Assembly: GCF_001808185.1 (NCBI RefSeq)
Contig: NZ_CP017668.1
Coordinates: 1,116,001 to 1,180,000, forward strand
Source of the DNA: Jeongeupia sp. USM3
GTDB taxonomy: Bacteria > Pseudomonadota > Gammaproteobacteria > Burkholderiales > Chitinibacteraceae
DNA length: 64,000 nucleotides
Reading direction: 5' to 3'
Each line of letters begins with the position of its first letter. The first letter of the stretch is position 1. Below are positions 47,730-56,725 of the stretch, piece by piece. The notes under the pieces were generated by a model. The model was not told the origin of the DNA, did no database searches, and was given only the letters and a program-made list of their open reading frames with translations. The translations under genes were made by a program, and so were the position numbers.

Positions 47730-48227
47730 TTAGGCGATCGTCTTGTTCGCGGTCAGATCCCAGCCGGCACTGACGTTGCCGCCGCCCGAGCCGTCTTCAC
47801 GCTTCTGCTGGGTGTAGGTCCACTTGATCTTGCCGTAGCTGAAGCTGACCTTTTCCTGCGGGAAGCCGTTGTCGTTGGCCGAACCGGTCGGCTCGACCTT
47901 GGAGATCAGCACCTGCTCGAGCTTGACTTCCATGTACTTGACCTTGTCGCCGCCGGCACGGCACAGCTCGATGGTCACTTCCTTGATGTGCTTGCCGGTG
48001 CAGCACGCTTCGTAGATCTTCGGGCTGGCCTTGTCGAGGAAGTGCTCGATCTCGTACACGCCGTGGTTGACGCGCTCTGCGGTCGCACCGCCGGCCGAGC
48101 TGGCGGTGGCTTGCGCCGGCTGCTCGATCTTGTGGGCGAACGACTGGATCTCGATCCAGTCCTTGTGCTTGTCGTCGGTGCTCTCGCCGGGGATGCCGTC
48201 GATTTTCAGAAAGGCGTCGAATGCCAT
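47730..48227 (-). CDS. hcp: T6SS tube protein Hcp (TssD)
   Basis: A 165-residue Hcp: MAFDAFLKIDGIPGESTDDKHKDWIEIQSF and VSFSYGKIKWTYTQQKREDGSGGGNVSAGWDLTANK are classic ends of the family. Hexameric rings stack into the inner tube and can carry small effectors. No C-terminal fusion. It is followed by a terminator-like hairpin and preceded by tssC at a 46-base gap, suggesting expression at a different level from its neighbours. Confidence 0.97.
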   Translation of the reverse strand: MAFDAFLKIDGIPGESTDDKHKDWIEIQSFAHKIEQPAQATASSAGGATAERVNHGVYEIEHFLDKASPKIYEACCTGKHIKEVTIELCRAGGDKVKYMEVKLEQVLISKVEPTGSANDNGFPQEKVSFSYGKIKWTYTQQKREDGSGGGNVSAGWDLTANKTIA

Positions 48228-48273
48228 TTAATAACTCTCCTGGTAGATAGAGGTGAAGTACTCGGCAATCCGC

Positions 48274-49752
48274 TCAGCGCGCTGCTTTGGGCAGTTCGGC
48301 AACGAGACGGAGCGAGATCGTGAGTTCGTCGAGCTGGAAGTGCGGGCGCAGGAAAGCGGCGGCGCGATACACGCCCGGCTTGCCCGGCACCTCGACCACA
48401 TCCACGCGGGCTTCGCGCAACGGATACTTCGACTTGGCTTCCTGCGAAGCCGAATCGTCGAGCAGCACGTACTGCGCCAGCCAGGTATTGAGGAAGTCCT
48501 GCACGTTCTGCCGCGAAGCAAAACTGCCGATCTTGTCGCGCATGATCGACTTCATGTAGTGCGCGATCCGCGACACGGCGAAGATGTACGGCAGCTGCGT
48601 CGACAGCCGCGCGTTGGCGTTGGCCGAATCGGTGTTGTAGGTCTTGGCCTTCTGCACCGACTGGCCGCTGAAGAACGCCGCGTAGTCGGTGTTCTTGCAG
48701 TGGACCAGCGAAATGAAGCCGAGGTCGGACAGCACCTTCTCGGTCCGGTCGGTGATCGCGACTTCGGTCGGGCACTTCAGCGCCACTTCGCCGTCGTCGG
48801 TATTGAAGGTATGCGCCGGCAGGCCTTCGACCAGACCACCGCCTTCGACACCGCGGATCGCGGCCAGCCAGCCGAACTGCGCGAAGGCATCGGTCAGCCG
48901 GGCGGCGTAGCTGTAGACCGCGTTGGTCCACAGGTACTTGCTGTGGTCGGTGCCGTCGACGTTCTCTTCGAAATCGAAGTCCTCGACCGGCACGGTGTCA
49001 CGGCCATAAGGCATGCGGCCGAGCACATGCGGCAGCACCATGCCGACGTAACGCGAGTCTTCCGACTCACGGAACGATTTCCACTTGGCGTATTCGACCG
49101 TATCGAAGATCTTGGCCAGATCGCGCGGCTTGCCGATGTCGGCGAAGGTTTCCAGGCCGAACAGCCCCGGGTTTGCGGCGGTGATCAGCGGCGCATGCGC
49201 CGAGGCGGCAACGTGCGACAGCTCGTCGAGCAGGTAGAAATCTTCCGGATGGCGGCCGAACTCGTAGTCACCGACCAGGCCGGCGTACGGCGCACCGCCG
49301 AAGGTGCCGTACTCCTCTTCGTAGATCTTCTTGAACAGCGCACTCTGGTCGAACTCCGGCGAAGCCTTGAAGTCCTTGACCAGGTCCTTCTTTGACACGT
49401 TCAGCACCTTGATCTTGAGCTGGGTGCTGGTTTCGGATTCGGCAATCAGGTACTTCAGGCCGCGCCACGATGCTTCGAGCTTCTGGAAGCTCTCGTGGTG
49501 CATGATCTCGTTCAGCTGTTCGGACAGCACGCCGTCGATTTCGGCGATGCGTGCGTCGATGCTCGCGGCCAGATCCTTCGACAGGGTCACGGTACCGGCG
49601 AGCACCTGTTCGACGAGTTCGCCGATCAAATCGCGCGTGTAACCCTTCTCGTGTTCATTGGTCGCGACCCGGCTCTGGTCGATGATGGTGTCGAGCAGGC
49701 TCGACGCTTCGGCGACGGCCGCGCCGCCCTGGGATTGCAGTTCAGTTTGCAT
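48274..49752 (-). CDS. tssC: T6SS sheath large subunit TssC
   Basis: A 492-residue TssC (EvpB/VipB). Landmarks: MHHESFQKLEASWRGLKYLI, FGGAPYAGLVGDYEF, LPHVLGRMPYG, DFDFEENVDGTDHSKYLWTNAVYSYA, and ISRIAHYMKSIMRDKIGSFASRQNVQDFLNTWLAQYV-type C-terminal sequence. It forms the contractile sheath with TssB, encoded 16 bases upstream. Family length is normal and no defects are visible. Confidence 0.97.
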   Translation of the reverse strand: MQTELQSQGGAAVAEASSLLDTIIDQSRVATNEHEKGYTRDLIGELVEQVLAGTVTLSKDLAASIDARIAEIDGVLSEQLNEIMHHESFQKLEASWRGLKYLIAESETSTQLKIKVLNVSKKDLVKDFKASPEFDQSALFKKIYEEEYGTFGGAPYAGLVGDYEFGRHPEDFYLLDELSHVAASAHAPLITAANPGLFGLETFADIGKPRDLAKIFDTVEYAKWKSFRESEDSRYVGMVLPHVLGRMPYGRDTVPVEDFDFEENVDGTDHSKYLWTNAVYSYAARLTDAFAQFGWLAAIRGVEGGGLVEGLPAHTFNTDDGEVALKCPTEVAITDRTEKVLSDLGFISLVHCKNTDYAAFFSGQSVQKAKTYNTDSANANARLSTQLPYIFAVSRIAHYMKSIMRDKIGSFASRQNVQDFLNTWLAQYVLLDDSASQEAKSKYPLREARVDVVEVPGKPGVYRAAAFLRPHFQLDELTISLRLVAELPKAAR

Positions 49753-49768
49753 GCTGATGGCTCCGGGC

Positions 49769-50278
49769 TCAGGCGTTCGGGTCTTGCGGGCGGCTCTGGC
49801 TGATCTCGCGCAGCTTGTCGGTATCGCGGACGATGTCGTCGAGCAGCGCTTCGAGCTTGTCGTTGCTGACGAGCTTGTTCTTCAGGTCTGCCAGGCGCTT
49901 GCGGGCCTCGAGCAGCTTGGCCAGCGGCTCGACCTGCTCGACGACCTTCTGCGGTTCGAAGTCGGCGAGTTCGTTGAAGTTGAGCTCGACACCGAGCTGG
50001 CTGCCGTCGTCGGCGAGCTTGTTGTCGACACGGTACGCAAGGCGCGGCGCCATGCCCTTGAGCACGTCGTCGAAGTTGTCGCGGTCGATCTGGACGAACT
50101 TGCGCTCCTTGAGCTTGGGCAGCGGCTCCTTGCTCTGGCCCGAGTAGTCGCCGAGCACGCCGAGCACGAACGGCAGCTCCTTGGTTTCGATTGCATCGCC
50201 GACTTCGACGTCGTAAGTGATCTGCACCCGCGGCGGGCGAACACGCGACAGCTTCTTCTGTGTACTTTCCTTTCCCAT
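49769..50278 (-). CDS. tssB: T6SS sheath small subunit TssB
   Basis: 169 residues from ATG 50278 (MGKESTQKKLSRVRPPRVQITYDVEVGDA), preceded by GAGG; an upstream in-frame ATG at 50308 is less likely. Family motifs: ELPFVLGVLGDYSG, KERKFVQIDRDNFDDVLKGMAPRL and LNFNELADFEPQKVVEQVEPLAKLLEARKRLADLKNKLVSND. It interleaves with TssC in the sheath. The 54-base AT-rich gap upstream may hold a promoter, splitting the block into tagX-tssM-tagF and the sheath onward. Confidence 0.97.
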   Translation of the reverse strand: MGKESTQKKLSRVRPPRVQITYDVEVGDAIETKELPFVLGVLGDYSGQSKEPLPKLKERKFVQIDRDNFDDVLKGMAPRLAYRVDNKLADDGSQLGVELNFNELADFEPQKVVEQVEPLAKLLEARKRLADLKNKLVSNDKLEALLDDIVRDTDKLREISQSRPQDPNA

Positions 50279-50332
50279 TTTCCTCACCAACCCCGGTTGA
50301 ATTTGCAAAAAATTAATTCAAACATAACAAAA

Positions 50333-51349
50333 CTAAAATTTACAAGTAAGTTTCAAAACAATGTCACGCAATGCGTCAAGCTTGAGCGCCGGATCGGCCA
50401 GTTGACGGCCGACGATGTAGGCCGCCTCGGCATAGGCCTGATGCCTGGCCCACGGCGCCTCGCTCTCGGCGGCATCGAGCACCGTCATCGGCGCCGGCGG
50501 CAGCCCCCAGAGCAGCGCCAGCGACTTGTCGGTGAAGCGCGACGGCGAGATCGCCAGATAGCGGCGGCCCTGCTGGGTCACCGTCAGGTAGTGCGGATCG
50601 AGCCCCGCGTGCCCGCCGGTCGCGGCCTGGTACAGCGCCAGCCAGGTCGCCAGCCCCAGCGTCTCCTCGCCCGGGCCGTCCGGCAGCGGCAGCAGGATCG
50701 CCTGGCGCGGCGCGCTGCCGTCGTAGCGGCGGACGAAGTCACCGTGAAACGCGAAAGCCAGCAGCGTGGCTTCGAGCGATGCGCCGCCGCTTGCCTGCAA
50801 GCGAGCGTCGAGCACGCTGGCCGGCGTCTGCCGCAGATGGCGCTCGAGCACCTGGCCGGCCAGATCGATGTCGGCGCCGGCGCGGCTGTTCAGGGCGAGC
50901 TGGGCTTCGAGGAACTGCTTGCACGCGAGCATCTCGACCGAGTTGTCGACGGCATTGGCGAGCTGGTCGCGCAGGCCGGCAAAGAACAGCTCGTTGGCGA
51001 GCACCAGCAAGGAGAGGTTCTGCGCCCCCTGATCGAAGGGCACGATCGCGCCGGCGACCAGCGGGTAACAGCGCCCGGCCCCGTCGCGGCTCGGCTGCAG
51101 CACGCCGAAGAACACCGAGCGGCGATCCGCCGAAACATAGAAGAACTCGCTGGCCTCGGCCGCCATGTAGCGGTCCTGCCAGTCGGGGTTCGCGCTGGCC
51201 CAGGTCAGGCTCGCCGCCAGTTGCTGATCGAACTCGATCGCCACCGGATGCGAGGCATTGACCCGGACGAAATCGGCGCGGCTGGGCAGCTTGCCGAAAA
51301 TTGCGTACTGCGGCGCAACCACCGGGTTGCGCATAAACGTGATGGCCAT
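50333..51349 (-). CDS. tagF: T6SS-associated protein TagF
   Basis: 338 residues from ATG 51349 (MAITFMRNPVVAPQYAIFGKLPSRADFVRVN). This start fits the family motif FGKLPSRADFVR, and the long upstream frame to 51664 runs inside tssM and is rejected. TagF (DUF2094/ImpM) is a post-translational repressor of T6SS firing in systems with the threonine phosphorylation pathway, though PpkA/PppA are not in this window. The gap to the tssM stop is 8 bases. Confidence 0.88.
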   Translation of the reverse strand: MAITFMRNPVVAPQYAIFGKLPSRADFVRVNASHPVAIEFDQQLAASLTWASANPDWQDRYMAAEASEFFYVSADRRSVFFGVLQPSRDGAGRCYPLVAGAIVPFDQGAQNLSLLVLANELFFAGLRDQLANAVDNSVEMLACKQFLEAQLALNSRAGADIDLAGQVLERHLRQTPASVLDARLQASGGASLEATLLAFAFHGDFVRRYDGSAPRQAILLPLPDGPGEETLGLATWLALYQAATGGHAGLDPHYLTVTQQGRRYLAISPSRFTDKSLALLWGLPPAPMTVLDAAESEAPWARHQAYAEAAYIVGRQLADPALKLDALRDIVLKLTCKF

Positions 51350-51357
51350 CGTTGTCC

Positions 51358-54300
51358 TTACTGGGTAATCCGTTCCGGCAGGCTGAGCTTGCGCAGGCTG
51401 GAGAGCTGCAGCGGGTTCGGACCGCTGACCATCCGGTAGTTGACGCGAACGGTATCGGCGTCGCCGGCGGCGCCCTTGCGGATGCTCCAGCTCAGCGTGC
51501 CGCTGTTGCTGTCGGCGCGCTCGACCTGCGCCTGGCTCAGGAGCTTGGTCCAGCCCATCCGGCCCTGCTGGTTGGCGACGACCGCGCTGGCGCCGTTGAA
51601 CGCGACGACCTGGATGCGTGCGCCCTGCCCGGCCCCCGGGTTCGGCCAGTTGAAGCTCTGCCACGGCTGCGGGCCGTTGCGGTAGCGCAGGGTCTGGCCG
51701 TCGATCTCGATGACGATCTCCGACAGCCCCGGCGTCGGCACCGGCTGCAGCTCGAACTTGGCGTCCGAACCGTCCTGCGTCAGCGTCGCACCGGCGTCAC
51801 CGAGGCGGCTGGCACCGGACAGGAAGGCCGGCTGGAAGCGGATCCCCAGGTTGGCCCAGGTCCGCGGCACCAGCGCATCGCCCTTCTTCAGCACCAGGCC
51901 GTTCAGGTACTTGTCGACGAACTTGTCGAGCGTGCCGTCGTTCGGCTTGACGAACTTGGCGATGTCGCCGAGCGGCGCTTCGGTCTGGCTGTCGGTGAAC
52001 GGGTACTTCGACGACAGCGTCTTCCACTGCGCGTACACCTCCTTGTCCCACGCCTGGTTCAGGTCGCGTTCGACCGGCGGCAGCAGCACCGCATAGGTCT
52101 GGATCAGCGGGCGCACCAGCAGCGGCCGGACCACGTCGCGCGTTTCGGCGTCGGCGCTGCCGAGCATGGTGTTGTCGACGTACTGCAGCGTGTCGGCCAG
52201 CTCGGAACCGCTGCCGTTCAGCGTTGCCTGCACCAGTTGCCGCGCGCTGCCGCCCTGGTCGTCGTTGCCGGCGATCTGAACCAGCTTGCCCTTGAGCTTG
52301 CCGAGCTGCTCGAGGTAGGCATTGATCGGCGCCGGCGAGCCTTCGTTCAGCCGCGCCACCGCGACGAACTGGCCGCCGACCTCGCCCTTCTGCCCCGGCT
52401 GGGCCGCCTTGGGCTGGCCGCTGCCGCTGATCAGCGACGTCGTTTTTTCCAGCACCGACTGCTTGGCATTCTCGAGCTTGTTGCTCAGCTCGGACGGGTT
52501 GTCCCACGCAGTCTCGAACGCCGCACGGACGATGATCAGCTTGATCGGCGACGTCTGCGGATCGGCCAGGCGGGTGATCCCGGCTGCGGCCTGGTTGACG
52601 TCGGCAAACTCGCTGACGGCCACGCCCTGGAGGAACTTCTTCCACTCGCGCGCATAGTCGGCGCGGTACAGCGCCTCGAGCTCGGTGCGGTTCTTCTCGA
52701 TGTCGCCGTCCTGACCGAGGTTGTCCTGCAGCGACGCCGCCAGCACCCAGTCGTCGCTCTTGATCTCGCCGCGGCTCGCCTCGGCGATCGCCTCGCGCAT
52801 GTACTTGTCCCACGCCTCGCGGGTAAACGCCCCCGGCACCATGTGGCTGCCGGCAATGACGTCGCCATCCTTGCCGCCGAGGATGCGGCCGACGGTCAGC
52901 GGCTGGAAGCGGGTGTTACCGCGCGCCTTGAGCTCGTTGTAGACGCGTTCTTTCGCCGACAGCCGGCGCAGCGAGCTGCGCAGGATCTCGCGCGAGTTCT
53001 GGACGGTTGCCGCATTGTTGTCGATGGTCGGCAGGTCGGGCGCCTTGATCTGCGACACGTAGAAAGCGACGATGCGTTCGGCCAGCGGGTTGATTTCCTC
53101 GAGCGCACGGTTGCTGCGCTGCTGCTCGAGCCACGGCCGCCAGTAGCGCGGCAGCTGGTCGGACAGGTGCGCCTCGTCCATCCGGTTCTTGTCGTGCAGC
53201 ATCAGATAGGTCTTGAGCGCGTTGTAACCCTGCTCGAGCTTGACCTCGCCCTGCGGCGCGGCGGCGACGGCCGAAGCCGCGGTCGCGCGCTGCAGCGGTG
53301 TTGCCATGCCCAGATTGATCACCGGCAGGCCCGGCTTCCTGATCACCGGCTTCTTGACCGGTGCGCGCGGCGCCGGCTCGGGCTTGGCCGCGGGTTCGGG
53401 CTTCGGCGCCGCCTCGACCGGTTTCGGCGCTTCCGGTGCCGGCGCGGCAACCTTCAGATTGACCAGCGCCGTTTCAAGATTGGCCTTGACCGGCGCCAGC
53501 ATCAGCTTGCGCACGCCGTCGAAGTAGTCGCTGCGCAGCGCCGTCTCGATTTCGGCGCCGCGGTACAGCCCCATGCCGATCTGCCACGGGTGGCCTTCGA
53601 GACGGTAACGCTGCAGCGTTTCGATCCGCTTTTGCAGCAGGTCGAGCGCCTTGAGCCGGTCGTAGACCTGGCCGGTCGCGCTCAGCCTGGCGGCCTGCGC
53701 GCGTTCGTCGATCGCGGCGGTGATCAGCTTCTGGTTGCCGATGTACGACCATGTCAGGCCGCCAGCGATCACTGCCAGCACCGACAGGCCGGCGACGAGG
53801 CCGGCCAGCCGCCAGCGGCTGCCGCTCGGCCGGGTCTGCCGGGTGATCAGGTGCTGGTCCGGAAACACGACATCGCGGAACAGGTCGCGCAGGAAGTAGC
53901 TGTACGACGCCGGCGACTGCCGCGTCTCGAAGCCCGGCTGCGACAGATCGAACTGGCCCGCGACACGCGCGGCCGCAGCGATGCGCGGTACGCCTTCCTG
54001 CAGCGCACTGGAGAAATAGAAGCCGCGCAGCAGCGGCTTGGCGTGGTACGGGTCGTCCTCGTGCAGCAGCGTCACGAAGCGGCAGACCGACTCCTTCAGC
54101 GCATGGAACTCGACCGGGAAGGCGAAATACGCCGGCTTGGCGTTCGGGCCGCGGTGCTGCAGCAGCTTCTCGTCCCCCAGCTGCGACAGGCCGCGATACA
54201 GCAATTCGAACTGCTGGCCGACGACGTGGCCGATGTTGAAGCCGGCGCCCTGGTCATGGGTCAGCGTCGCCCCCCAGACCCGGTTGCGCTCGTCCTCGCC

Positions 54301-55107
54301 GGCATCCTCGAAGAACGCGCCGAAGCCGCCCAGCAGGTCGACCTTGGTGAAGACCAGGTAGATCGGCACCTGCAGGCCGAACACGTCCTCGATCTCGTGG
54401 ATCCGCTCGCGGATCTGCCGCGCGTAGATCGCGAAGCCCTCGGACTTGTGCTGCGCCAGCTCAGGCAGGCTGATCGCGACCAGGATGCCGTTGACCGGCG
54501 CCTTGCTCCGATGCTTCTTCAAGAGTTTGAGAAACTCGAGCCATTCGGCACGATCCTCGCTCTGCGTCGCATAGCGGCCGGCGGTATCGAGCAGCACGCC
54601 CTCGGTCGCGAAGAACCAGTCGCAGTTGCGCGTCCCGCCGACGCCCTGGATGCCGGCCTTGTCGCTGAACGGAAAGGTCAGGCCCGACTGCAGGATCGCC
54701 GTACTCTTGCCGGCGGCAGGGTGGCCGATGATCATGTACCAAGGCAGCTCGTACAGCGCCGCGTTGCCGCGCGCCTTGCCGATGCGCGAGCTCTTCAGCG
54801 TGTCGATCGCGCCGAGCATGCGCTGGCGCAGCAGGTTGACCTCGGCGCGCTTGTCGGCGCTGGCGCCCATCACCGCGTCATCGGCCTGGCGCTGGAGCAT
54901 CTTCTCGATGAGCCCGCCGGCACGATTGGCCACCATCTGGCCGATCAGCAGCGTCAGCACCCACAGCAGCATCACTGCAAAGATCCAGCCGAAGCGCGTC
55001 TCGGCTGACGTCAGGCCGAAAAACGGCCCGATGAACCAGATCAGCGCGATCAGGATCAGAAAGCCGACGGCCGATGCGACCTTGGCGTTTTTCATCCAGC
55101 GTTTCAT
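51358..55107 (-). CDS. tssM: T6SS membrane-complex protein TssM (IcmF)
   Basis: A 1249-residue TssM. Two N-terminal transmembrane helices lie at about residues 13-65 and a third near 425-445. The cytoplasmic domain carries the P-loop MIIGHPAAGKSTAIL (near 128), NCDWFFATEGVLLDTAGRY and VYLVFTKVDLLGGF-type GTPase-like strands. A large periplasmic domain follows; an Ala/Pro/Glu-rich segment (about 555-610) is inserted in it. TssM spans the inner membrane and docks on TssJ and TssL. It starts 34 bases after the M15 peptidase gene. Confidence 0.96.
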   Translation of the reverse strand: MKRWMKNAKVASAVGFLILIALIWFIGPFFGLTSAETRFGWIFAVMLLWVLTLLIGQMVANRAGGLIEKMLQRQADDAVMGASADKRAEVNLLRQRMLGAIDTLKSSRIGKARGNAALYELPWYMIIGHPAAGKSTAILQSGLTFPFSDKAGIQGVGGTRNCDWFFATEGVLLDTAGRYATQSEDRAEWLEFLKLLKKHRSKAPVNGILVAISLPELAQHKSEGFAIYARQIRERIHEIEDVFGLQVPIYLVFTKVDLLGGFGAFFEDAGEDERNRVWGATLTHDQGAGFNIGHVVGQQFELLYRGLSQLGDEKLLQHRGPNAKPAYFAFPVEFHALKESVCRFVTLLHEDDPYHAKPLLRGFYFSSALQEGVPRIAAAARVAGQFDLSQPGFETRQSPASYSYFLRDLFRDVVFPDQHLITRQTRPSGSRWRLAGLVAGLSVLAVIAGGLTWSYIGNQKLITAAIDERAQAARLSATGQVYDRLKALDLLQKRIETLQRYRLEGHPWQIGMGLYRGAEIETALRSDYFDGVRKLMLAPVKANLETALVNLKVAAPAPEAPKPVEAAPKPEPAAKPEPAPRAPVKKPVIRKPGLPVINLGMATPLQRATAASAVAAAPQGEVKLEQGYNALKTYLMLHDKNRMDEAHLSDQLPRYWRPWLEQQRSNRALEEINPLAERIVAFYVSQIKAPDLPTIDNNAATVQNSREILRSSLRRLSAKERVYNELKARGNTRFQPLTVGRILGGKDGDVIAGSHMVPGAFTREAWDKYMREAIAEASRGEIKSDDWVLAASLQDNLGQDGDIEKNRTELEALYRADYAREWKKFLQGVAVSEFADVNQAAAGITRLADPQTSPIKLIIVRAAFETAWDNPSELSNKLENAKQSVLEKTTSLISGSGQPKAAQPGQKGEVGGQFVAVARLNEGSPAPINAYLEQLGKLKGKLVQIAGNDDQGGSARQLVQATLNGSGSELADTLQYVDNTMLGSADAETRDVVRPLLVRPLIQTYAVLLPPVERDLNQAWDKEVYAQWKTLSSKYPFTDSQTEAPLGDIAKFVKPNDGTLDKFVDKYLNGLVLKKGDALVPRTWANLGIRFQPAFLSGASRLGDAGATLTQDGSDAKFELQPVPTPGLSEIVIEIDGQTLRYRNGPQPWQSFNWPNPGAGQGARIQVVAFNGASAVVANQQGRMGWTKLLSQAQVERADSNSGTLSWSIRKGAAGDADTVRVNYRMVSGPNPLQLSSLRKLSLPERITQ

Positions 55108-55141
55108 TGTTCTACAACCTCTTGGCTTTCAATTCGGAAGT

Positions 55142-55963
55142 TCAGCGCTTGGCGCGGGTCAGCGATGCGATCGAACCGGGGACTTCGATATGGCCGTAGT
55201 CCTTGAAGCTCCAGCGTCCGCCCCAGGTCAGTTGTGCGGCTTCGGCCTCTTCGCCGAGCGCGGTATATGCCTGCATCGCCCATGGGTCGCGCTCGGAAAT
55301 CACGATCTTGCCGCCGCGCATCGGCGCCAGATCGACGGCCATGCCGTACTGGTGTTTGCTCTGCCCGCCCCTGGCTTTGGTCACCAGGTTCTCCTGCCCG
55401 GCCAGTGCATCCTGGCGCTCGGGGCTGCGGTAACCCTCGAGCAGGGCCAGCGGATAACCGCGCGCCTCCATCCGTGCCATCAGCGCCAGCACACGCTGGA
55501 CGAAAGCCGGATCGAGCTGGCTCCAGTCACGGTTGGCGCCCGCCAGCGACGGCCGCTCGCTGTTGACGAACAGTGACGGCGGCAACGGCGGCGGCGGCAC
55601 GAGCTTTTCCTCGCTCAAGGCGAGCTGGATGTTGTGCTGCAGCGCGTATTGCTGCTGGCCGAAATCGCCGAGCACGTGCCGACCGCTCAGGCGCAGCGTC
55701 AGCAGCACGACCAGTGCGACGAGAAGTACCGAGGCCAGCAACGGCCACCCGCCACGCCAGCGGGAAGCCGGTGACGCCGCGCCACCCGCGGCCTGGGCAA
55801 TGGCCGCAGGCGGCACGGGTACTGCGGCCCGCACCGGGGCCGGCATCTCGGCCGCGGGCGGCACGGCGCTGCCGTAAAAGAAGCGCCAACCGACCCAGGC
55901 CAGCCCGGCCAGCAGCAACAGCAATATGCCAAGCAGCAGCAATGGCTCGGTCATCGCCGCCAT
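55142..55963 (-). CDS. TagX-like M15-family peptidoglycan peptidase
   Basis: 273 residues with two hydrophobic helices (about 8-26 and 74-92), placing the C-terminal domain in the periplasm. The M15/VanY-type signature is clear: LLEGYRSPERQDALA, SKHQYGMAVDLAP with the zinc-binding His and Asp, and YGHIEVPGS with the final His. Acinetobacter TagX, an L,D-endopeptidase, opens peptidoglycan for T6SS assembly; the same role is likely here. It is the first gene of the leftward T6SS block. Confidence 0.85.
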   Translation of the reverse strand: MAAMTEPLLLLGILLLLLAGLAWVGWRFFYGSAVPPAAEMPAPVRAAVPVPPAAIAQAAGGAASPASRWRGGWPLLASVLLVALVVLLTLRLSGRHVLGDFGQQQYALQHNIQLALSEEKLVPPPPLPPSLFVNSERPSLAGANRDWSQLDPAFVQRVLALMARMEARGYPLALLEGYRSPERQDALAGQENLVTKARGGQSKHQYGMAVDLAPMRGGKIVISERDPWAMQAYTALGEEAEAAQLTWGGRWSFKDYGHIEVPGSIASLTRAKR

Positions 55964-56115
55964 CCGTCAGGTAATGAACGGTTATATAAGAGTTTTCTGA
56001 ATGTCATTAATAAGCTGAAATGGAAAAACACAAACACCAATCTTTCCAACTCGTTAAAAATTTCGATGGGAATGTATAATAATTTTCCCGCAACATCAAA
56101 GCCGTCTGAACGAGC
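55964..56115. promoter_or_regulatory. Divergent promoter region of the T6SS blocks
   Basis: A 152-bp AT-rich gap between the leftward tagX-like gene and rightward tssJ. It must drive at least one of the two blocks. TATAAT-like sequences occur on both strands (GTATAATAAT near 56074-56083 on plus; TTATATAACC on minus near 55981), but I cannot fix start sites. Confidence 0.5.
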
Positions 56116-56679
56116 ATGAATATGAAATCCAGCTTTTTTGTAAGAAAAAAGCCCGTTCGCCATCTGATGAGCGTTCTGGCTGTCGTCGCCCTCACCGCCT
56201 GCGCTTCGGGGCCGAAGGACTACGCAATCCAGGGAGAAGCCACGCCGGTCATCAACCGAGATACAAGCGGCAAGCCGTTGTCCGTCGTGGTCCGGGTCTA
56301 TCAGCTCAAGGACGCCGGCGAATTCAACAAGCTGACTTACGATGCTGCGGCGAGCGGAAAACCTGACACGGAACTTTTTGGAAATGAATTGATATCCAGA
56401 AGCGAACTGGTTCTGCTCCCCGGCAGCAAACAAACGATCAAGGACCAGATCAAGCCGGAAACGCGCTTTGTCGGCATCGTCGGCTACTTCCGTAAGCCGG
56501 AGCCCCACTATTGGCGTGCGCTGGTCGACGCCGGCGACGTGCGCAGCGACGGGCTGGCCTTCAAGGTCCAGGACTGCTACCTGCAGGTGCAGACACCGAA
56601 ACCGATCGCGCTGCCCGGTGTCCCGGCGACGGCCAAACCTGACTGCGGCTTACCGGGAAAAACCACCGGTCGCCGATGA
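56116..56679 (+). CDS. tssJ: T6SS outer-membrane lipoprotein TssJ
   Basis: A 187-residue TssJ. Signal peptide with lipobox ALTAC (Cys near residue 29), then the transthyretin-like fold: NRDTSGKPLSVVVRVYQLKDAGEFNKLTYDA, ELVLLPGSKQTIKDQIKPETRFVGIVGYFRKPEPHYWRALVD. It anchors TssM to the outer membrane. The in-frame second Met at residue 3 could also start. It is the first gene of the rightward JKLE block. Confidence 0.95.
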   Translation: MNMKSSFFVRKKPVRHLMSVLAVVALTACASGPKDYAIQGEATPVINRDTSGKPLSVVVRVYQLKDAGEFNKLTYDAAASGKPDTELFGNELISRSELVLLPGSKQTIKDQIKPETRFVGIVGYFRKPEPHYWRALVDAGDVRSDGLAFKVQDCYLQVQTPKPIALPGVPATAKPDCGLPGKTTGRR

Positions 56680-56725
56680 ACGTCCCGCCCAGATTTGCAA
56701 AAAGGAGACGGCGTAGCCGCCCATC

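Noticed and set aside
51352..55008. A 1218-codon plus-strand frame opposite tssM
   Set aside because: Antisense shadow caused by codon bias; Arg/Leu/Gln-rich with no domain, whereas tssM is full length on the other strand.
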